This document shows, in pieces, positions 1-10,245 of a DNA stretch of 64,000 bases. The first letter of the stretch is position 1, and every line of letters begins with the position of its first letter. The notes beneath the pieces were generated by a model that was given only the letters and a program-made list of their open reading frames with translations, made no database searches and had not been told where the DNA came from. The translations under genes were made by a program, and so were the position numbers. This stretch comes from Daphnia carinata. Taxonomy: Eukaryota; Arthropoda; Branchiopoda; Diplostraca; Daphniidae. The DNA lies in contig NC_081333.1 in the NCBI RefSeq assembly GCF_022539665.2, forward strand, positions 5,516,971-5,580,970, written 5' to 3'.

Positions 1-112
1 GAAGACGGAAAATATTGTAGTATTCTTTTCTTAAACATATATAAAAAACATTTTAAAAATTTTTTTACTGCTATTTATTTAAGTTCAGCATAGTGGCAAA
101 TAAAATTAGGAT

Positions 113-1007
113 TTAATATTTTGTCCACCAGCCCTTTGCCTAAATGCATAATTGAAGTCTATTTGTCATAGAAAGCGCTAATTTGTCACCGTAAGCGCCT
201 CTATCAGTTAAATTTTGCCAAGCGTTTTGTGTATGGGCAAAAACTTCTTCTTTGTTTCACGAATTTCTTGCATCAAATTCACGAAAAATATCCCCCCAAA
301 TGATTTGAATGGGATTTAAGTCAGGTGAGCGGGCAGGCCACGGAAGAACCATGATCTGTGAATGGACAGCAAACCAAGCCCTAACTACCCTAGCTGTATA
401 GATAGGGGAATTATTCTGGCCAATAAGTTTCGGTTATCCACGGCAGGAAAATGTTTTCCATGATGGTCAGGTATTTTTCTTTCGTGAATCTGCCATCGAT
501 TTCAACTATTGGGCAAGAGCCAGCCGCAGAAAAACAACCCCACACAGAAATTGTTTTGCGCCCACTCCTATTACTTGGCTACATATGATCCCGCTGAAAC
601 CTCCTGCCCTTTTTCAGTTAAACAAACACTCTACCGCATTCGTCAGACCTTAATAAATTATTAATATATAATTTATAAGATACTATTACCTAAAATTAAT
701 TTTAGAAATATTAATAACCAAACGTTTTTTCATCTGAAAAACCTACCTTCGACCAATACAAAGGATCTTTATTAATAAAGTCCGTCGCAAACATAAACGA
801 TTTTCCGCGTTAAGCTGCGTGAGATCGATTTCTTTGCGGCCACGCAAGTTATAATGCCGCGACGTTTAAAACGACGACATAAGGTCTGCGAACTTACGGG
901 TATTGAGAGTGAATCTAAATAGAAAAAAATTGGTCTTATTAGGCCAACAAGAAAAGATGCGCTTCCCAAACCTGCGCTAACACTAGCTTTGGTAATAGGG
1001 TTAGCAG
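113..1007 (-). pseudogene. Tc1/mariner transposase relic, C-terminal part
   Basis: A broken transposase reads leftwards. Near 790-880 it shows a helix-turn-helix stretch (PVSSQTLCRRFKRRGI, then VAAKK) typical of the Tc3-type DNA-binding domain. Around 480-600 is catalytic-core sequence including SVWGCFSA. At 290-440 are NNSPIYTARVV and LPWPARSPDLNPI, the family hallmark before the last catalytic acidic residue. It ends at TAA 113-115 after AKGWWTKY, the usual terminal block of Tc1-like proteins. The reading needs several frame changes and passes internal stops, so it is dead. The N-terminal end lies beyond the hAT-type insertion at 1008-2473. The family call is well supported by the ordered motifs; the exact subfamily is not determined. 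Confidence 0.85.
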
Positions 1008-2473
1008 CAAGGGTGGAAGCGGTACTTTTAAATAGTACCGCTACCGCGGTAGCGGTAGCAATTTTCGCAGAAAGTATCGCGGTAATTTTTTTCCAAGTAA
1101 CGCACGGTAACGGTAGCGGTAAAAAATTTTTTGTGCATAATACGATCAAACTTCATGAAAATCACTTCTGTATTGATGTGATTTTACTATAAGGAACTGT
1201 TGGCCCTTAAAACCAGCCAGCCATATTGCAGAGCCATTGTGCTTCATTCAGCTCCCTTTGAGCCTTATCTTTTTCTTTCGAAGGAAACGCTTATCGCACT
1301 TCTCACAGTATCGTTTTGTTTTGACTCCAAGACGAGTGCATAGCATGCACAAAAAAAATCTAAATTTCGGTCTCGTAATGTAATTAAGGCCTAAAATTCG
1401 TAGGTTGCCACTTTACGATAGTTTTGTTTGAGTTTCTTTTAATGTTGCTGCAGTTCCTTGTGTTTTCAGGAAAGAACTACTTCGTTTCACTTTGAAATTC
1501 GTTTCACTTGGTAATGTCAGTTTCTTTGCATAGAAAATAGAAATTTTCTAAATTTTCTTTGTTATGTTTAATTGAAAGGTGTTTTGTGATGTTGCCTCTT
1601 AAATTGTTTACTGCTGATATTGCTTTTGGCTTTACTTTGCACTGTCCAATAAGGCATTCATCATACGAAGTTCCCCTTCTCTTGCCTGGTCCAACTTATT
1701 TGATAAGCGTTTCAGGATAGAGAATGATACATTTTTCGCCATCTAAAATTGAACTTGGATTTATAATGTGAATTAATTTGGTTGGTTTAAGGTTTGTTTT
1801 ATGTTTCATTTTCTCACCTTTTTTCCCTTTTGTTTTTGAACGTGTAGAACTAGTTTTTGCCTCACCAATGTTGGTGGACATGTCAAGTGGTGGTTCAGAG
1901 ACAATATCCATACTTGAATCAACTTCGGATATGTAATTATCATTAGTAGGAAATTCGAAATAACCAATTTTGAATAGAAAAAGTTCATTAAACAAAAGGC
2001 ACAAATAAACTAGACTATCATAACCTCTATCTCTTTTTAATAACTTGAAGTACACATAGATAATAGCAACATTTCTTACAATATTCTATGGATGGCTGCA
2101 ATACTTGAAAATTTTAAATACTGCTGCAATAGCAGCCATAAAACATTCCTAGTGCTAGCCTAGATAAACCTGCAAAAGTGAGAATGCAACTTGTGATGGG
2201 TACCATAGTAGCTTTTGTCCGAAATTTAGACGTATTCGATTGATCGAGGTCCCTCAAACCCTGTGAACAACTAGGGAAATAGGAATAAAAAACGTTTTGA
2301 AATATTTACTTGAAATACAGTCTGCTAAAAACAGGAAAAAATTAATAGTCATATCGCTAGATGGCTTAAAAGTACCGTTATCGATTTTGGTATTTTTTAC
2401 TAGCTGTTACGGTAGCGGTAACCATGGGAAAAAAATATCTCGGTATTTTTTTTAACGCGGTAATCCAACCCTG
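1008..2473. mobile_element. hAT-type element inserted in the Tc1/mariner transposase
   Basis: The ends are caagggtgg on the left and ccaaccctg on the right, imperfect terminal inverted repeats of hAT type. They are flanked by 8-bp direct repeats gttagcag (1000-1007) and gttagcgg (2474-2481), which differ at one base. Both ends carry subterminal arrays of ggtagcggta-like words (1018-1110 and 2380-2462). Removing the element restores continuity of the interrupted transposase. The interior has no convincing hAT transposase. A minus-strand stretch near 1250-1350 has four spaced cysteines (CMLC and CEKC), suggesting a zinc finger of another transposase, but this is weak. The 119-codon minus ORF at 1696-2055 is unrecognised. 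Confidence 0.72.
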
Positions 2474-2560
2474 GTTAGCGGCGGCGAAACGCGCTATTGC
2501 GTTATCCTGATGCACTGTTGTTTTTTTCTTTATGCCTGGTACTTATAGCACTAAGAAACA
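2474..2560 (-). pseudogene. Tc1/mariner transposase relic, N-terminal fragment
   Basis: On the minus strand this reads an alanine-rich piece ending in FAAAN. It joins in frame to PITKASVSAG on the other side of the hAT-type insertion when one copy of the 8-bp duplication is removed. It is therefore the start of the same transposase relic found at 113-1007. No start codon could be fixed. Confidence 0.6.
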
Positions 2561-4055
2561 CAAAAATAGACTAACCTGTTCCCCAACTTTTGACTTTAAT
2601 TTTCGTTAGGAAATCAATTACAACAAAATTTTTAAAATTAAAGTTAGAAGTCGTAGAATGTCTTAAACTTTAATATTTCTTTAACATTTCTTTAATGGGG
2701 AAAGTATTTTAAACAAATTTGAACACTCTTTCGTGCTATCCTGTTTTTGTTTAATAAACCCTTTTTTTAGACTCTGTTCAGAATTTTTGACGCTACGTCT
2801 GACTATGATGGATTCATCATCTACACAAATGGCACCTTCATTCATTAATCATTCATTCACCATCTTCATTCATTTACACCTCGGATTCGTCAATTACACG
2901 GGGTTTGAAACCAAAATTTATAACTCATTATTGAAACGATCTAACCATCAAATAATTTATGACAACACAGAATAAATACTCCTATCACTATTGATCACGA
3001 TCAAGAAAATGATGTACAGCTTTTTTAGTTACATTCAATGGGTTACAGAAATAAGATGGCGCTGCTCTGTTCTCATACTAAGTGATCACAACATACGTGC
3101 AAAATCTGTGTTGGCAATTTCTCTTCGTTTTGCCCAATTTGTCTTAATTTTTGTGCCTTTTTAAGAATTCTTTAAATCAAATAGAACGGTTTGTGATCTC
3201 CTTTTCAGTATTTCGATATTTATGTAATGTATTGGAAGAGAAACATTTAAGAAAAATTCCATTTTATTGGTAATATGATTTTCCTTGGTATAAGACGACT
3301 GAGTTCTCGTCTTAAAGTATATTGTGAGGTTGACTTTAATAAACTGTGTTTGTTCCGACATTTTATTTCCACTTTATACCACCAGTCACCACCTGCCACT
3401 ATGCGCCTACTGTAAGTAAACCTTAGATTCTCTGTCCTCCACGTTGGTTACCAAGCTTTACCTTGGCGTTCTTTCTTCATCAACTTGTTTAGTACAGTTT
3501 AGTTTTGATTGTACCTTCTGAATCTTATTTGAATTGTCAACGTACTAATATTAATTTTTTATGTATGGAATGTTTATTATGGATTATTATTTGTGATTAA
3601 CCACAAATTCAACGCTTCCAGCTTCTTTATTTTGCGTTATCATCAATTGTCTTCACCTTCTTCTGACGGTATTAGCGAAAGTAACTATTTAGCCGCAATT
3701 TTAACTGAAATATATGATTTGTCATTTCTAAACTTGTTAGAAAAGATCATTTTCACATGTGATCTCGATCGTATGCTTCCATAACCGTTATTCTTAACAT
3801 GAAAACAAGTATACCTTCCATGTCATCGCTCAATTAGGTACTCTTATTTAAGTTATTGTCGAATTTTCTGATTTTGAGATTAATTTTTTCTATCGTAGAA
3901 CCGTCGTCCCCAGTCATTTTATTGCTGTTGGAAAAACGCCTTCCAGTAGTTTCGTGCCTTCGTACTGGATTAGCACCATAAATTTCATTAGTTTGCTTAA
4001 AATACTATGACAGTGTTCTTTTGCGTAAAATCTCAATTTATATTTAGAGGTATGT
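2561..4055. other. No recognisable gene
   Basis: AT-rich sequence with short unrelated ORFs of at most 80 codons. I see no conserved motif, tandem repeat or transposon end in it. Confidence 0.5.
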
Positions 4056-4622
4056 GGGAGGAAACAACGTCGAGAAGGCTGCCGAGAAGAAGGACATGAA
4101 ATAATCAACAAACGCGAGTGGAGACAACTGATCGAAAAATAGATATTACTGAAAAATCAAACTAAATTAGCTTCAGAAACAAGCAAACAGCCTAAGAAAG
4201 AGTTTTACGAAATAAATTTAGCCTTCTATCAGACCTAAAAGAAAAATTGGATGAAGAAAAAGGCGGGTAGACATTGCCGCAAGGAGTAAAATCCCCGAAT
4301 AGGAGCTAGAATACAACTCGCACAAGAGAACGGGAGGAATAAATAAAGTATCTGGAAAACGTAATAAAAGTATAAATATAAGAAACCGCAAAGTAAATTC
4401 AAGATTTAAACAACTAACGGCTAGAAAACGAACCCAGTAAAAAAAAACAAATTGCTCAGTGATCTTATCACCCTAACCTTGTTTACAGACATTAGCACAA
4501 AATCACTCCACTACAAATAATAGACAACCGAAAATGCCAGAGAGAGGCACAAAACAACCGCTATCCCACTTAGAACAAAAAAATCAAGTTTTACAGCAAA
4601 AATTCTAAACAGGGCTTGCAAA
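4056..4622 (+). pseudogene. Fragment of B-type gypsy gag (coiled-coil part)
   Basis: The DNA resembles the coiled-coil gag region of element B at about 19.69-20.2 kb. For example, gaaataatcaacaaac here matches gaaataattaacaaac there, and the words gagtaaaatc and aaatcactacattac-like recur in the same order. It carries many stops. It ends flush against the 5' LTR of element A1 at 4623, so A1 probably inserted into an older B-type copy. The rest of that copy is not evident beyond 16677. Confidence 0.5.
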
Positions 4623-5415
4623 TGTAACGAAGTCAATAAATATTTTACCCGTTTATATTTCTTGTCTATGTATGATTATTATACCCGTTTAAACTATATG
4701 AGTTGCGCACTATATAACTGCGCCATTTCAATATTGCACCATCAATATACGCAGCAGGGTGACCTATATGAACACCTGCTTTATGTCATATCATGTTTCA
4801 TCGGAACAAAGCCACTTATAACAACATCTTTGATTGGCGGGATCACGCGATGCGCATCATTGCGACACCATCACGCCATATCAAATTTCACGTATTGGTG
4901 ACGAGTAATTGCGCAGCAATTATTCATTGCCCAATATGTGAGGTTTCTTGATGAACTCAAGACCTGAAGAAAGTCAGTTACTGACGTGTATCTGAGTCTA
5001 ACGGTCAGATTCCGATTCAGCTAAGTGCCTTCTCTTATTTTAATATTGTGTTGAGAATTGATCTTTGTCTCATGTTGAAGTGAGTGTTCAATTTTTGTAA
5101 CTTGTGTTATCGACGTGCCGACGAGTTGTGTTACACTTCGTCTTCATCTTACATCTACTCTCTTATTCGGCTCGCGCTACCGCGGTAAGCTCACACTACA
5201 ATTATCCCGTTTCACTTTCTGTCTCCCTTTTTATTCAATAGCTTTCTCTTATGTCTTATCCAAAATATCTTTGTATTTTACATGCTTAAACTAAGACAAT
5301 TATAGTCGTCATTGTCGGTACAACGCCCCCGAGTTCTTTTATTCTTTTATTCTTTTTATTCTTTATTGTCTTAAATTCGTAAAGTCAGTCTTCCCACACG
5401 GGAAGATGCTTTACA
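4623..5415 (+). repeat. 5' LTR of element A1
   Basis: It begins TGTAACGAAGTC and ends TTTACA, with canonical TG...CA ends. The first 655 bp recur at 16023-16677 with scattered differences. The U5 part contains an AT-rich stretch (repeated attctttt) and a short hairpin just before the primer-binding site. Related LTR pieces occur at 34710-34923 (minus), 45156-45490 (minus) and 59290-59388 (plus). Confidence 0.92.
5389..5406 (+). promoter_or_regulatory. Conserved U5 hairpin before the primer-binding site
   Basis: TCTTCCC and GGGAAGA form a 7-bp stem around the loop ACAC. The same stem occurs at the same place in copy A4 (59362-59378) with loop AAC, and in weaker form in the LTR fragment near 45.17 kb. 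Its position between R/U5 and the primer site suggests a role in RNA folding, priming or packaging; that role is inference. Confidence 0.5.
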
Positions 5416-5418
5416 TAA

Positions 5419-5429
5419 TGGTGGCAGCG
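5419..5429 (+). promoter_or_regulatory. Primer-binding site, probably tRNA-Leu
   Basis: TGGTGGCAGCG follows the LTR end after three bases. It is complementary to the CCA-tailed 3' end of a leucine tRNA type ending CGCTGCCACCA, as I recall it. A4 has the related tagtggcag at 59392-59400. Confidence 0.6.
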
Positions 5430-5449
5430 ATCTGTCGAACTCAACCACA

Positions 5450-7973
5450 ATGACTGATAGTATTTTTCTACGTAAGCCTACACTTTCCCGTACTCCTGTG
5501 TCCGCCTCTCAAATTTCCGTTGAACCAGTTGTACGAGTTGACGAATCTGTAGTGAGAGCTATAAATTTTGAAAAGTTAGCCACTACTAAGCCTACTACTT
5601 CTGATACGTTTACTGGGTGTAGAACGTCAAGTAGACAGACAAACGCTATTAAGAAATCCGTTTCTCCTGTATTAAAACCGCGGGCAATTCCAGATAGTTC
5701 TCAGACAAGGAAATTAAGGTCCAATTCTGCGTATGAGTTGGTACCAGGAAAAGACATTTCAAACGTTCGCAAACCTCAGTCCCAACACACGGATAAAACC
5801 TCGACCGTTAGAAAGTCACCCTCCCTTCTAGCCCAATTAGTAGACCGCCTTTCACCGAAAAGAAAATCCGTTTCGCAGCAAACTTCCCCCACCAAACGTT
5901 TTTCGACCACCGTTTCTGTTTGAGTCTTTTTTCGCAAAAGAAGGCAACCAATGGAAGAACAGCTCGACGCGAGTCTCAAGCATCTTCTGCGAGAAGTCAA
6001 GAAAAACGAGGACTCCGAAAAGACACCGAAAAGCCAGCTGCCATTCCTACTATTATTCATCCGAAGCCTCAAGGAGAAGGATGCGGATTTTCAGTCGAGC
6101 GACCCGAAAATCTGGGATCACCTTGTCCAGTTGATGTTCCACATTCAGAGGAATTACCACTTGGAACAGACAACACAGACGGACTGGAAGCAACCGACGA
6201 CTCTCCTGAAGTATCTGACATCCATTCTGGAAGTGAAAGCCAGTGGACCGATCACGAAGAAGACGAAGAAACAGACAGAGGAAATCGTGACGGTGCTCAA
6301 GGAAATTTTCACGCGGCACGCGAGACAGGTTCTGACTTGCCTCCACAGACAAATTTGCAACATAATAGATCTACAAGAGATCACACCAACAAGAGAGCGG
6401 GAACTGTTCGGTTTCGTTCCGAGACGGGACATCACCGACCGAGACGAGGACGGCAGATACGTGGAAATAATCACCGTTTTGACCGACACATCACTTCATC
6501 TGGAAGAAATCTTACTGGCGTCACAGCGAACATTCCTGACAGACGTGGCCAACCTAGCGTCGTACTTAGAGAAACTACAGCTAATCAACAATTGGAGGTG
6601 CTACAGCCGGAAATTTTATTCCTTTTGGACAAACTGAACAATTTTCCGGAAGCCAACAACCCATTCTTCGAACAGCAGGCGAGGGACATCAAGCCAATAA
6701 TCCCGCAAACGGAAAAACAATTAAGACAAGCGCTGTTGTGCATACAAACGAACAACACACAACAACAAGCCACACCGATCCAACAAACATCGCCCTGTCG
6801 GAAAACACTCCGAAGAAGAGAAGGACACGCAGAAGAAACCGACGTTGCAGACAGTGTACTAGAGGACATCAGTCAATTCAGGGTAGCATTCCAGAACTCC
6901 CTCAGAATCCACAGCGACCTTATTCAGACACTGCGAGCTAAAATGACAGATAAGGCTTTTTCGGTGATACAAAATATGGTCAAGGTACAACACCTAATTA
7001 CTATGCGTCTCTTAAAGAAGCTTTACTCGACCATTTTCACGGGGATGAAAATGGTGATTTATATATTACAAAATTTAATAAGGCAAAACGTAAACCGGGC
7101 GAAAAAATTATAGATTATGCTCACCGTCTTCAAGCAATCTTTAAGAAAGCGTACCCTGTAGGCTATGCCGAGCGATCCTTTTCGATTATTCTTATGCAGA
7201 AATTTATAGAAGGTTTGGATTCAAAATTGCAGGCAAAAGTAAGGTACAAGGAATTCGGAGACTTTAACGCACTGGTCGCATCGACACGCATTTATGCCGT
7301 TCGCCTAGAAGCTTTGGAATCGGACCGTGAAAAACATGATTTTGTTAGGGCGATTGATGAGTCAAAAGATAGAAAACATTCCGAATTAAACGAACTTAAA
7401 CAAATGATAATTGAGCAGAAGGAAATAGTCAGTCACGCCGTTGCGAATATTCGTCATGGAAATAAGACCGTAGATACTCCAAAATCGGAGAGGGATGAAA
7501 TGAAAGATATGCTGCACGAGCTAACGCAGGCGGTAAAACAACTCCAACTTGAGAAGAGGGATAACGTTTCTTCTTCGTCGGGTGCCCCATGTAAAAAAAG
7601 GGTTTCATTTAACACAGATGGCAACAATCAGAGAAATTGGAGACCGAACTCTTCACAGTCAGATACTAACACCCACCCTTACCAAAGAGATAGGAACCAA
7701 AATAGGCCTAGAAACTTTACACCACCCCTCCCAAGATCTAGTAATAATCCAAATAATAGGCCTACCGAGAACGTAATAACTTGTAACTTTTGCGGTTATC
7801 GTGGTCATACGCAATCAGATTGCCGCAAATTCCAGCGGCATAATTTCGAACAAGCGCAGCCCCCAATCTGTTATTCTTGCCGTGAGATTGGTCATATATA
7901 GAATAACTGCCCCAAATATAGCTCCAATAGGCCTAATATTCCAGGTCTTCTTCAACATCAGGGAAACCAATAG
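5450..7973 (+). pseudogene. gag: gag polyprotein of element A1
   Basis: Gag packages the element RNA. The start ATG at 5450 lies 35 bp after the LTR. The N-terminal 157 codons are basic and Ser/Thr-rich. The gag frame then shifts by one near 5914 and runs on as an RG-rich, probably disordered region (for example RRGRQIRGNNHR near 6450). The capsid C-terminal part is at about 6940-7330 and contains MQKFIEGLDSKLQAKV. Two CCHC zinc knuckles follow: CNFCGYRGHTQSDC is intact, and CYSCREIGH is cut by TAG at 7899-7901. Compared with copy A2, 205 bp at the capsid start are missing near 6915. Stop TAG is at 7971-7973. A second reading frame overlaps this gene. Confidence 0.85.
5951..6637 (+). CDS. Overprinted ORF inside gag (+1 frame), unrecognised helical protein
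   Basis: This ORF starts at ATG 5951 and lies one base downstream of the gag frame. It encodes 228 residues before a one-base loss near 6590 (aacaattgg versus aacaatttgg in copy A2) throws it out of frame; the homologous sequence continues to about 6905. The product looks well folded and helix-rich, with LPFLLLFIRSLKEK near the start and later KYLTSILEVKA, LEEILLASQRTFL and NLASYLEKLQLINN. The gag frame over the same DNA is low-complexity. The same product is recognisable in the same +1 relation in A2 (33399-34232), where it ends in an arginine-rich segment, and in A4 (59926-60359). I do not recognise the family. Expression could be by leaky scanning or a spliced mRNA; no evidence here decides. 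Confidence 0.6.
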   Translation: MEEQLDASLKHLLREVKKNEDSEKTPKSQLPFLLLFIRSLKEKDADFQSSDPKIWDHLVQLMFHIQRNYHLEQTTQTDWKQPTTLLKYLTSILEVKASGPITKKTKKQTEEIVTVLKEIFTRHARQVLTCLHRQICNIIDLQEITPTRERELFGFVPRRDITDRDEDGRYVEIITVLTDTSLHLEEILLASQRTFLTDVANLASYLEKLQLINNWRCYSRKFYSFWTN

Positions 7974-8026
7974 GTATCAACTGTAACTTCGGGTCAGTTG
8001 ATAGGGAGCCACTGTTGAAATCCCGA
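7961..8026 (+). promoter_or_regulatory. gag-pol -1 frameshift signal (slippery site, stem, possible pseudoknot)
   Basis: GGGAAAC (7961-7967) sits in the gag frame as G GGA AAC, the canonical phase for -1 slippage, four codons before the end of gag. The pol frame is -1. After 7 bases comes a 9-bp perfect stem, TATCAACTG (7975-7983) with CAGTTGATA (7995-8003). Its loop contains TCGGG (7989-7993), which can pair with CCCGA at 8022-8026 to make an H-type pseudoknot. The stem is preserved in A2 (32206-32240, minus) and A4 (about 60964-60992). The heptamer is preserved in A2 but changed to GGGGAAC in A4. Confidence 0.75.
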
Positions 8027-8342
8027 CAAGTCGCGAAATTAACAATAATAACAAACGAATCGACCCCTAGAATTCCAGTAAAAATTTTCCAGATCACTTT
8101 ACAAGCATTATTTGATACAGGCGCGTCAAAAAGCATTATTCGCGAGAGATTATTCAAAAAATTACCCCGAGAGGTCAAGTGATCTGCAGTCAGCTTGATT
8201 TCGATTTATATGATGTAGGGGAGAAAAGTTGCATACGCTGGGAAGAATTACATTGCCCGTACGATACGGAGAATCTGTTTAAAGGCAGGAGTTTATAGTT
8301 ACAAACGGTGTCTCTGAAGATTGTATCCTTGGATGGGATGCA
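7970..8342 (+). pseudogene. pol: pol: retroviral-type aspartic protease of A1
   Basis: The protease matures the polyproteins. The pol frame opens as -1 to gag and reads INCNFGSVDREP, then ALFDTGASKSII at about 8105-8140, the DTGA active-site motif. After LFKKLP the frame breaks (AAG TGA near 8180), and the downstream part (YDVGEKK-like, then DCILGWDA near 8320-8340) continues in other frames. Its order after the zinc knuckles and before reverse transcriptase is normal for Ty3/gypsy. Copy A4 (61021-61509) keeps the same domain with far less damage. Confidence 0.85.
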
Positions 8343-9700
8343 ATGCAGAAACACGGTTTTCGGCTTGATGGAGAGGCCAAGCGTATTTATTTAGCAAGGG
8401 ATGAGCAGGGTTCAGCCATCTCTAGGGTACCAGACATGGCAATTACGACGGTCAAAAAGACGACGCTATCTCGTCAGACGTCGCTAGTAATTGCAGCGCA
8501 AATGACAGATTCATTTCCGTATGTCCCCCCTAAAAGCACATTTATTTTTACCCCAGCAGGAGATTTGCCGAACGGCATTTTTATTGAGGAATTCGTTGGA
8601 AATATATCGGGATATGGGAAATATCAAATTATGGTCGAAAACCATTCGTTAAATCAAGTCATAATTCCTAGGAACACTACATTAGGCGTAATTGAAGTAA
8701 TTCATAACGTAATTGGTAAAATTGCTTTAAGTAAACTTGAGGAAAAGCCTACTATAAAACATGAGCAACTTTTAATTTCAGAAGTCGACGCTGAATTTCA
8801 AGCCCCGCTCTCAAAATTATTAAATGACTTTCACGACTTGTTCGCAGCAAAAAATTCAGAATTAGGGAACACTAATCTGATTAAGCATACAATTGATACA
8901 CAAGGAAGAGGCCCTATTCGACAACGCCCTTATCGAGTTACGAACAATGAGAGAAAAATATTGGATGAAAAAGTACAGGAAATGCTAGATGCAAACGTTA
9001 GACGATATTCTCATTCACCATGGGCATCACCTGTGGTTTTAGTAGAGAAAAAAAGTTGGTGAAGTAAGATTTTGCGTTGACTATCGGAAATTAAATAGTA
9101 TTACCAAAAAAGATTCATTCCCTATGCCGAGGATAGACGAAACATTAGACAAATTATATGGAAAGAAATTTTTCACAACTTTTGATTGAGCCTCTGGCTA
9201 TTGGCAAATTCAAGTTGATGAGCCGGCTATTGAAAAAACAGCTTTTGTAGTAGAAAACAATGTTTACGAATTTAAACGAATGGCGTTTGACTTGTGTAAT
9301 GCCCCTGCCACATTTAAACGATTAATGAATTATGTACTGAAAGACGTTTTGGGAAGTAAAGCATTAGTTTATTTGGATGACGTCATCATATTTTCCGACA
9401 CTTTTGATGATCATTTAAACGATATTCGGGAAATTTTTAACCTATTAAAAGACGCAAATTTAAAATTGAAACTTAAGAAATGCCAGTTCATCAAACATTC
9501 TGTAAATTATTTAGGCCATGTCATTTCGACTGAGGGAATTAAACCAGATCCAAGTAAAATTGATAAAATTGTAAATTACAAAACGCCCACTTCTGTCGAT
9601 GAAGTGAAGTCATTTCTTGGATTAGCAGGTTATTATAGGAGATTTATTCAAAATTTTGGTTCAATTGCAAAACCTTTGACTAGATTAACTCATGAAGATC
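8343..9700 (+). pseudogene. pol: pol: linker and reverse transcriptase of A1
   Basis: Codons from 8343 give the protease-RT linker and the start of the RT (QRPYRVTNNERK, then SPWASPVVLV). An extra base at about 9055 ends that ORF. The RT continues with [20 protein letters not shown] (9065-9125), then TTFD followed by TGA (about 9187), where A2 has a leucine codon, and ASGYWQIQV. The catalytic YLDDVIIF is at 9371-9394 in the ORF starting at 9280. The thumb/connection (FLGLAGYYRRFI) follows at 9610-9650. The order and motifs are diagnostic of Ty3/gypsy RT. Confidence 0.92.
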
Positions 9701-10244
9701 TTAGTACAAAACCTTACGCATGGGGAACAGAAGAACAAGTTGCTTTTGAGAAACTGCGTACTTCTCTTGTTACACCACCAGTTCTCGTAAATCCAAATTT
9801 TGATGCAAAGTTCTTTCTTTTTACTGACGCATGCGACTACGGTATCGGAGCCGTTCTGCCTCAAATTCAAAACGGTCAGGAACACCCCATAGCTTATTCC
9901 AGTAGACAGTTAACAAAGGCAGAAATGAAATATAGTACAACTGAAAAAGAAGCTCTAGCGGTCGTAGATGCGATTAAACATTTCCTTCATTATCTGTTGG
10001 ATAAACCATTCGAAATAATTAGTGATCATCGTCCCTTGCAATGCCTAAAAAACCAAAAAGACAATAATGGAAGGTTAGGTAGAGGGGCTATCTTATTAGC
10101 CGCAACCAATTACGAATTAAAGTATAGACCAGGTCGTATTCACCAGAATGCAGACTGTTTTTCAAGGTTAAAAGTAGCTAGTATTCAGGTTGGAAAAGAT
10201 ATGAAATTGTTTGTGAAAAACAATTGGAGGATAGTCTTTGTATA
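9701..10244 (+). pseudogene. pol: pol: RNase H of A1
   Basis: This continues the 9280-10245 ORF. FLFTDACDYGIGAVL (about 9815-9860) carries the first catalytic aspartate, STTEKEALAVVDAIKHF (9930-9980) the glutamate, and ISDHRPLQ (10020-10045) the next aspartate. YRPGRIHQNADCFSRLK closes the domain. The ORF stops at 10243-10245 and overlaps the next ORF in another frame, so one frameshift separates it from integrase. Motif content is complete for an RNase H fold. Confidence 0.9.
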
Positions 10245-10245
10245 G

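Noticed and set aside
5920-7113. 397-codon ORF in A1 taken as one protein
   Set aside because: It is a composite: gag low-complexity frame up to about 6590, then the overprinted frame brought in by a one-base loss. Comparison with A2 separates the two.
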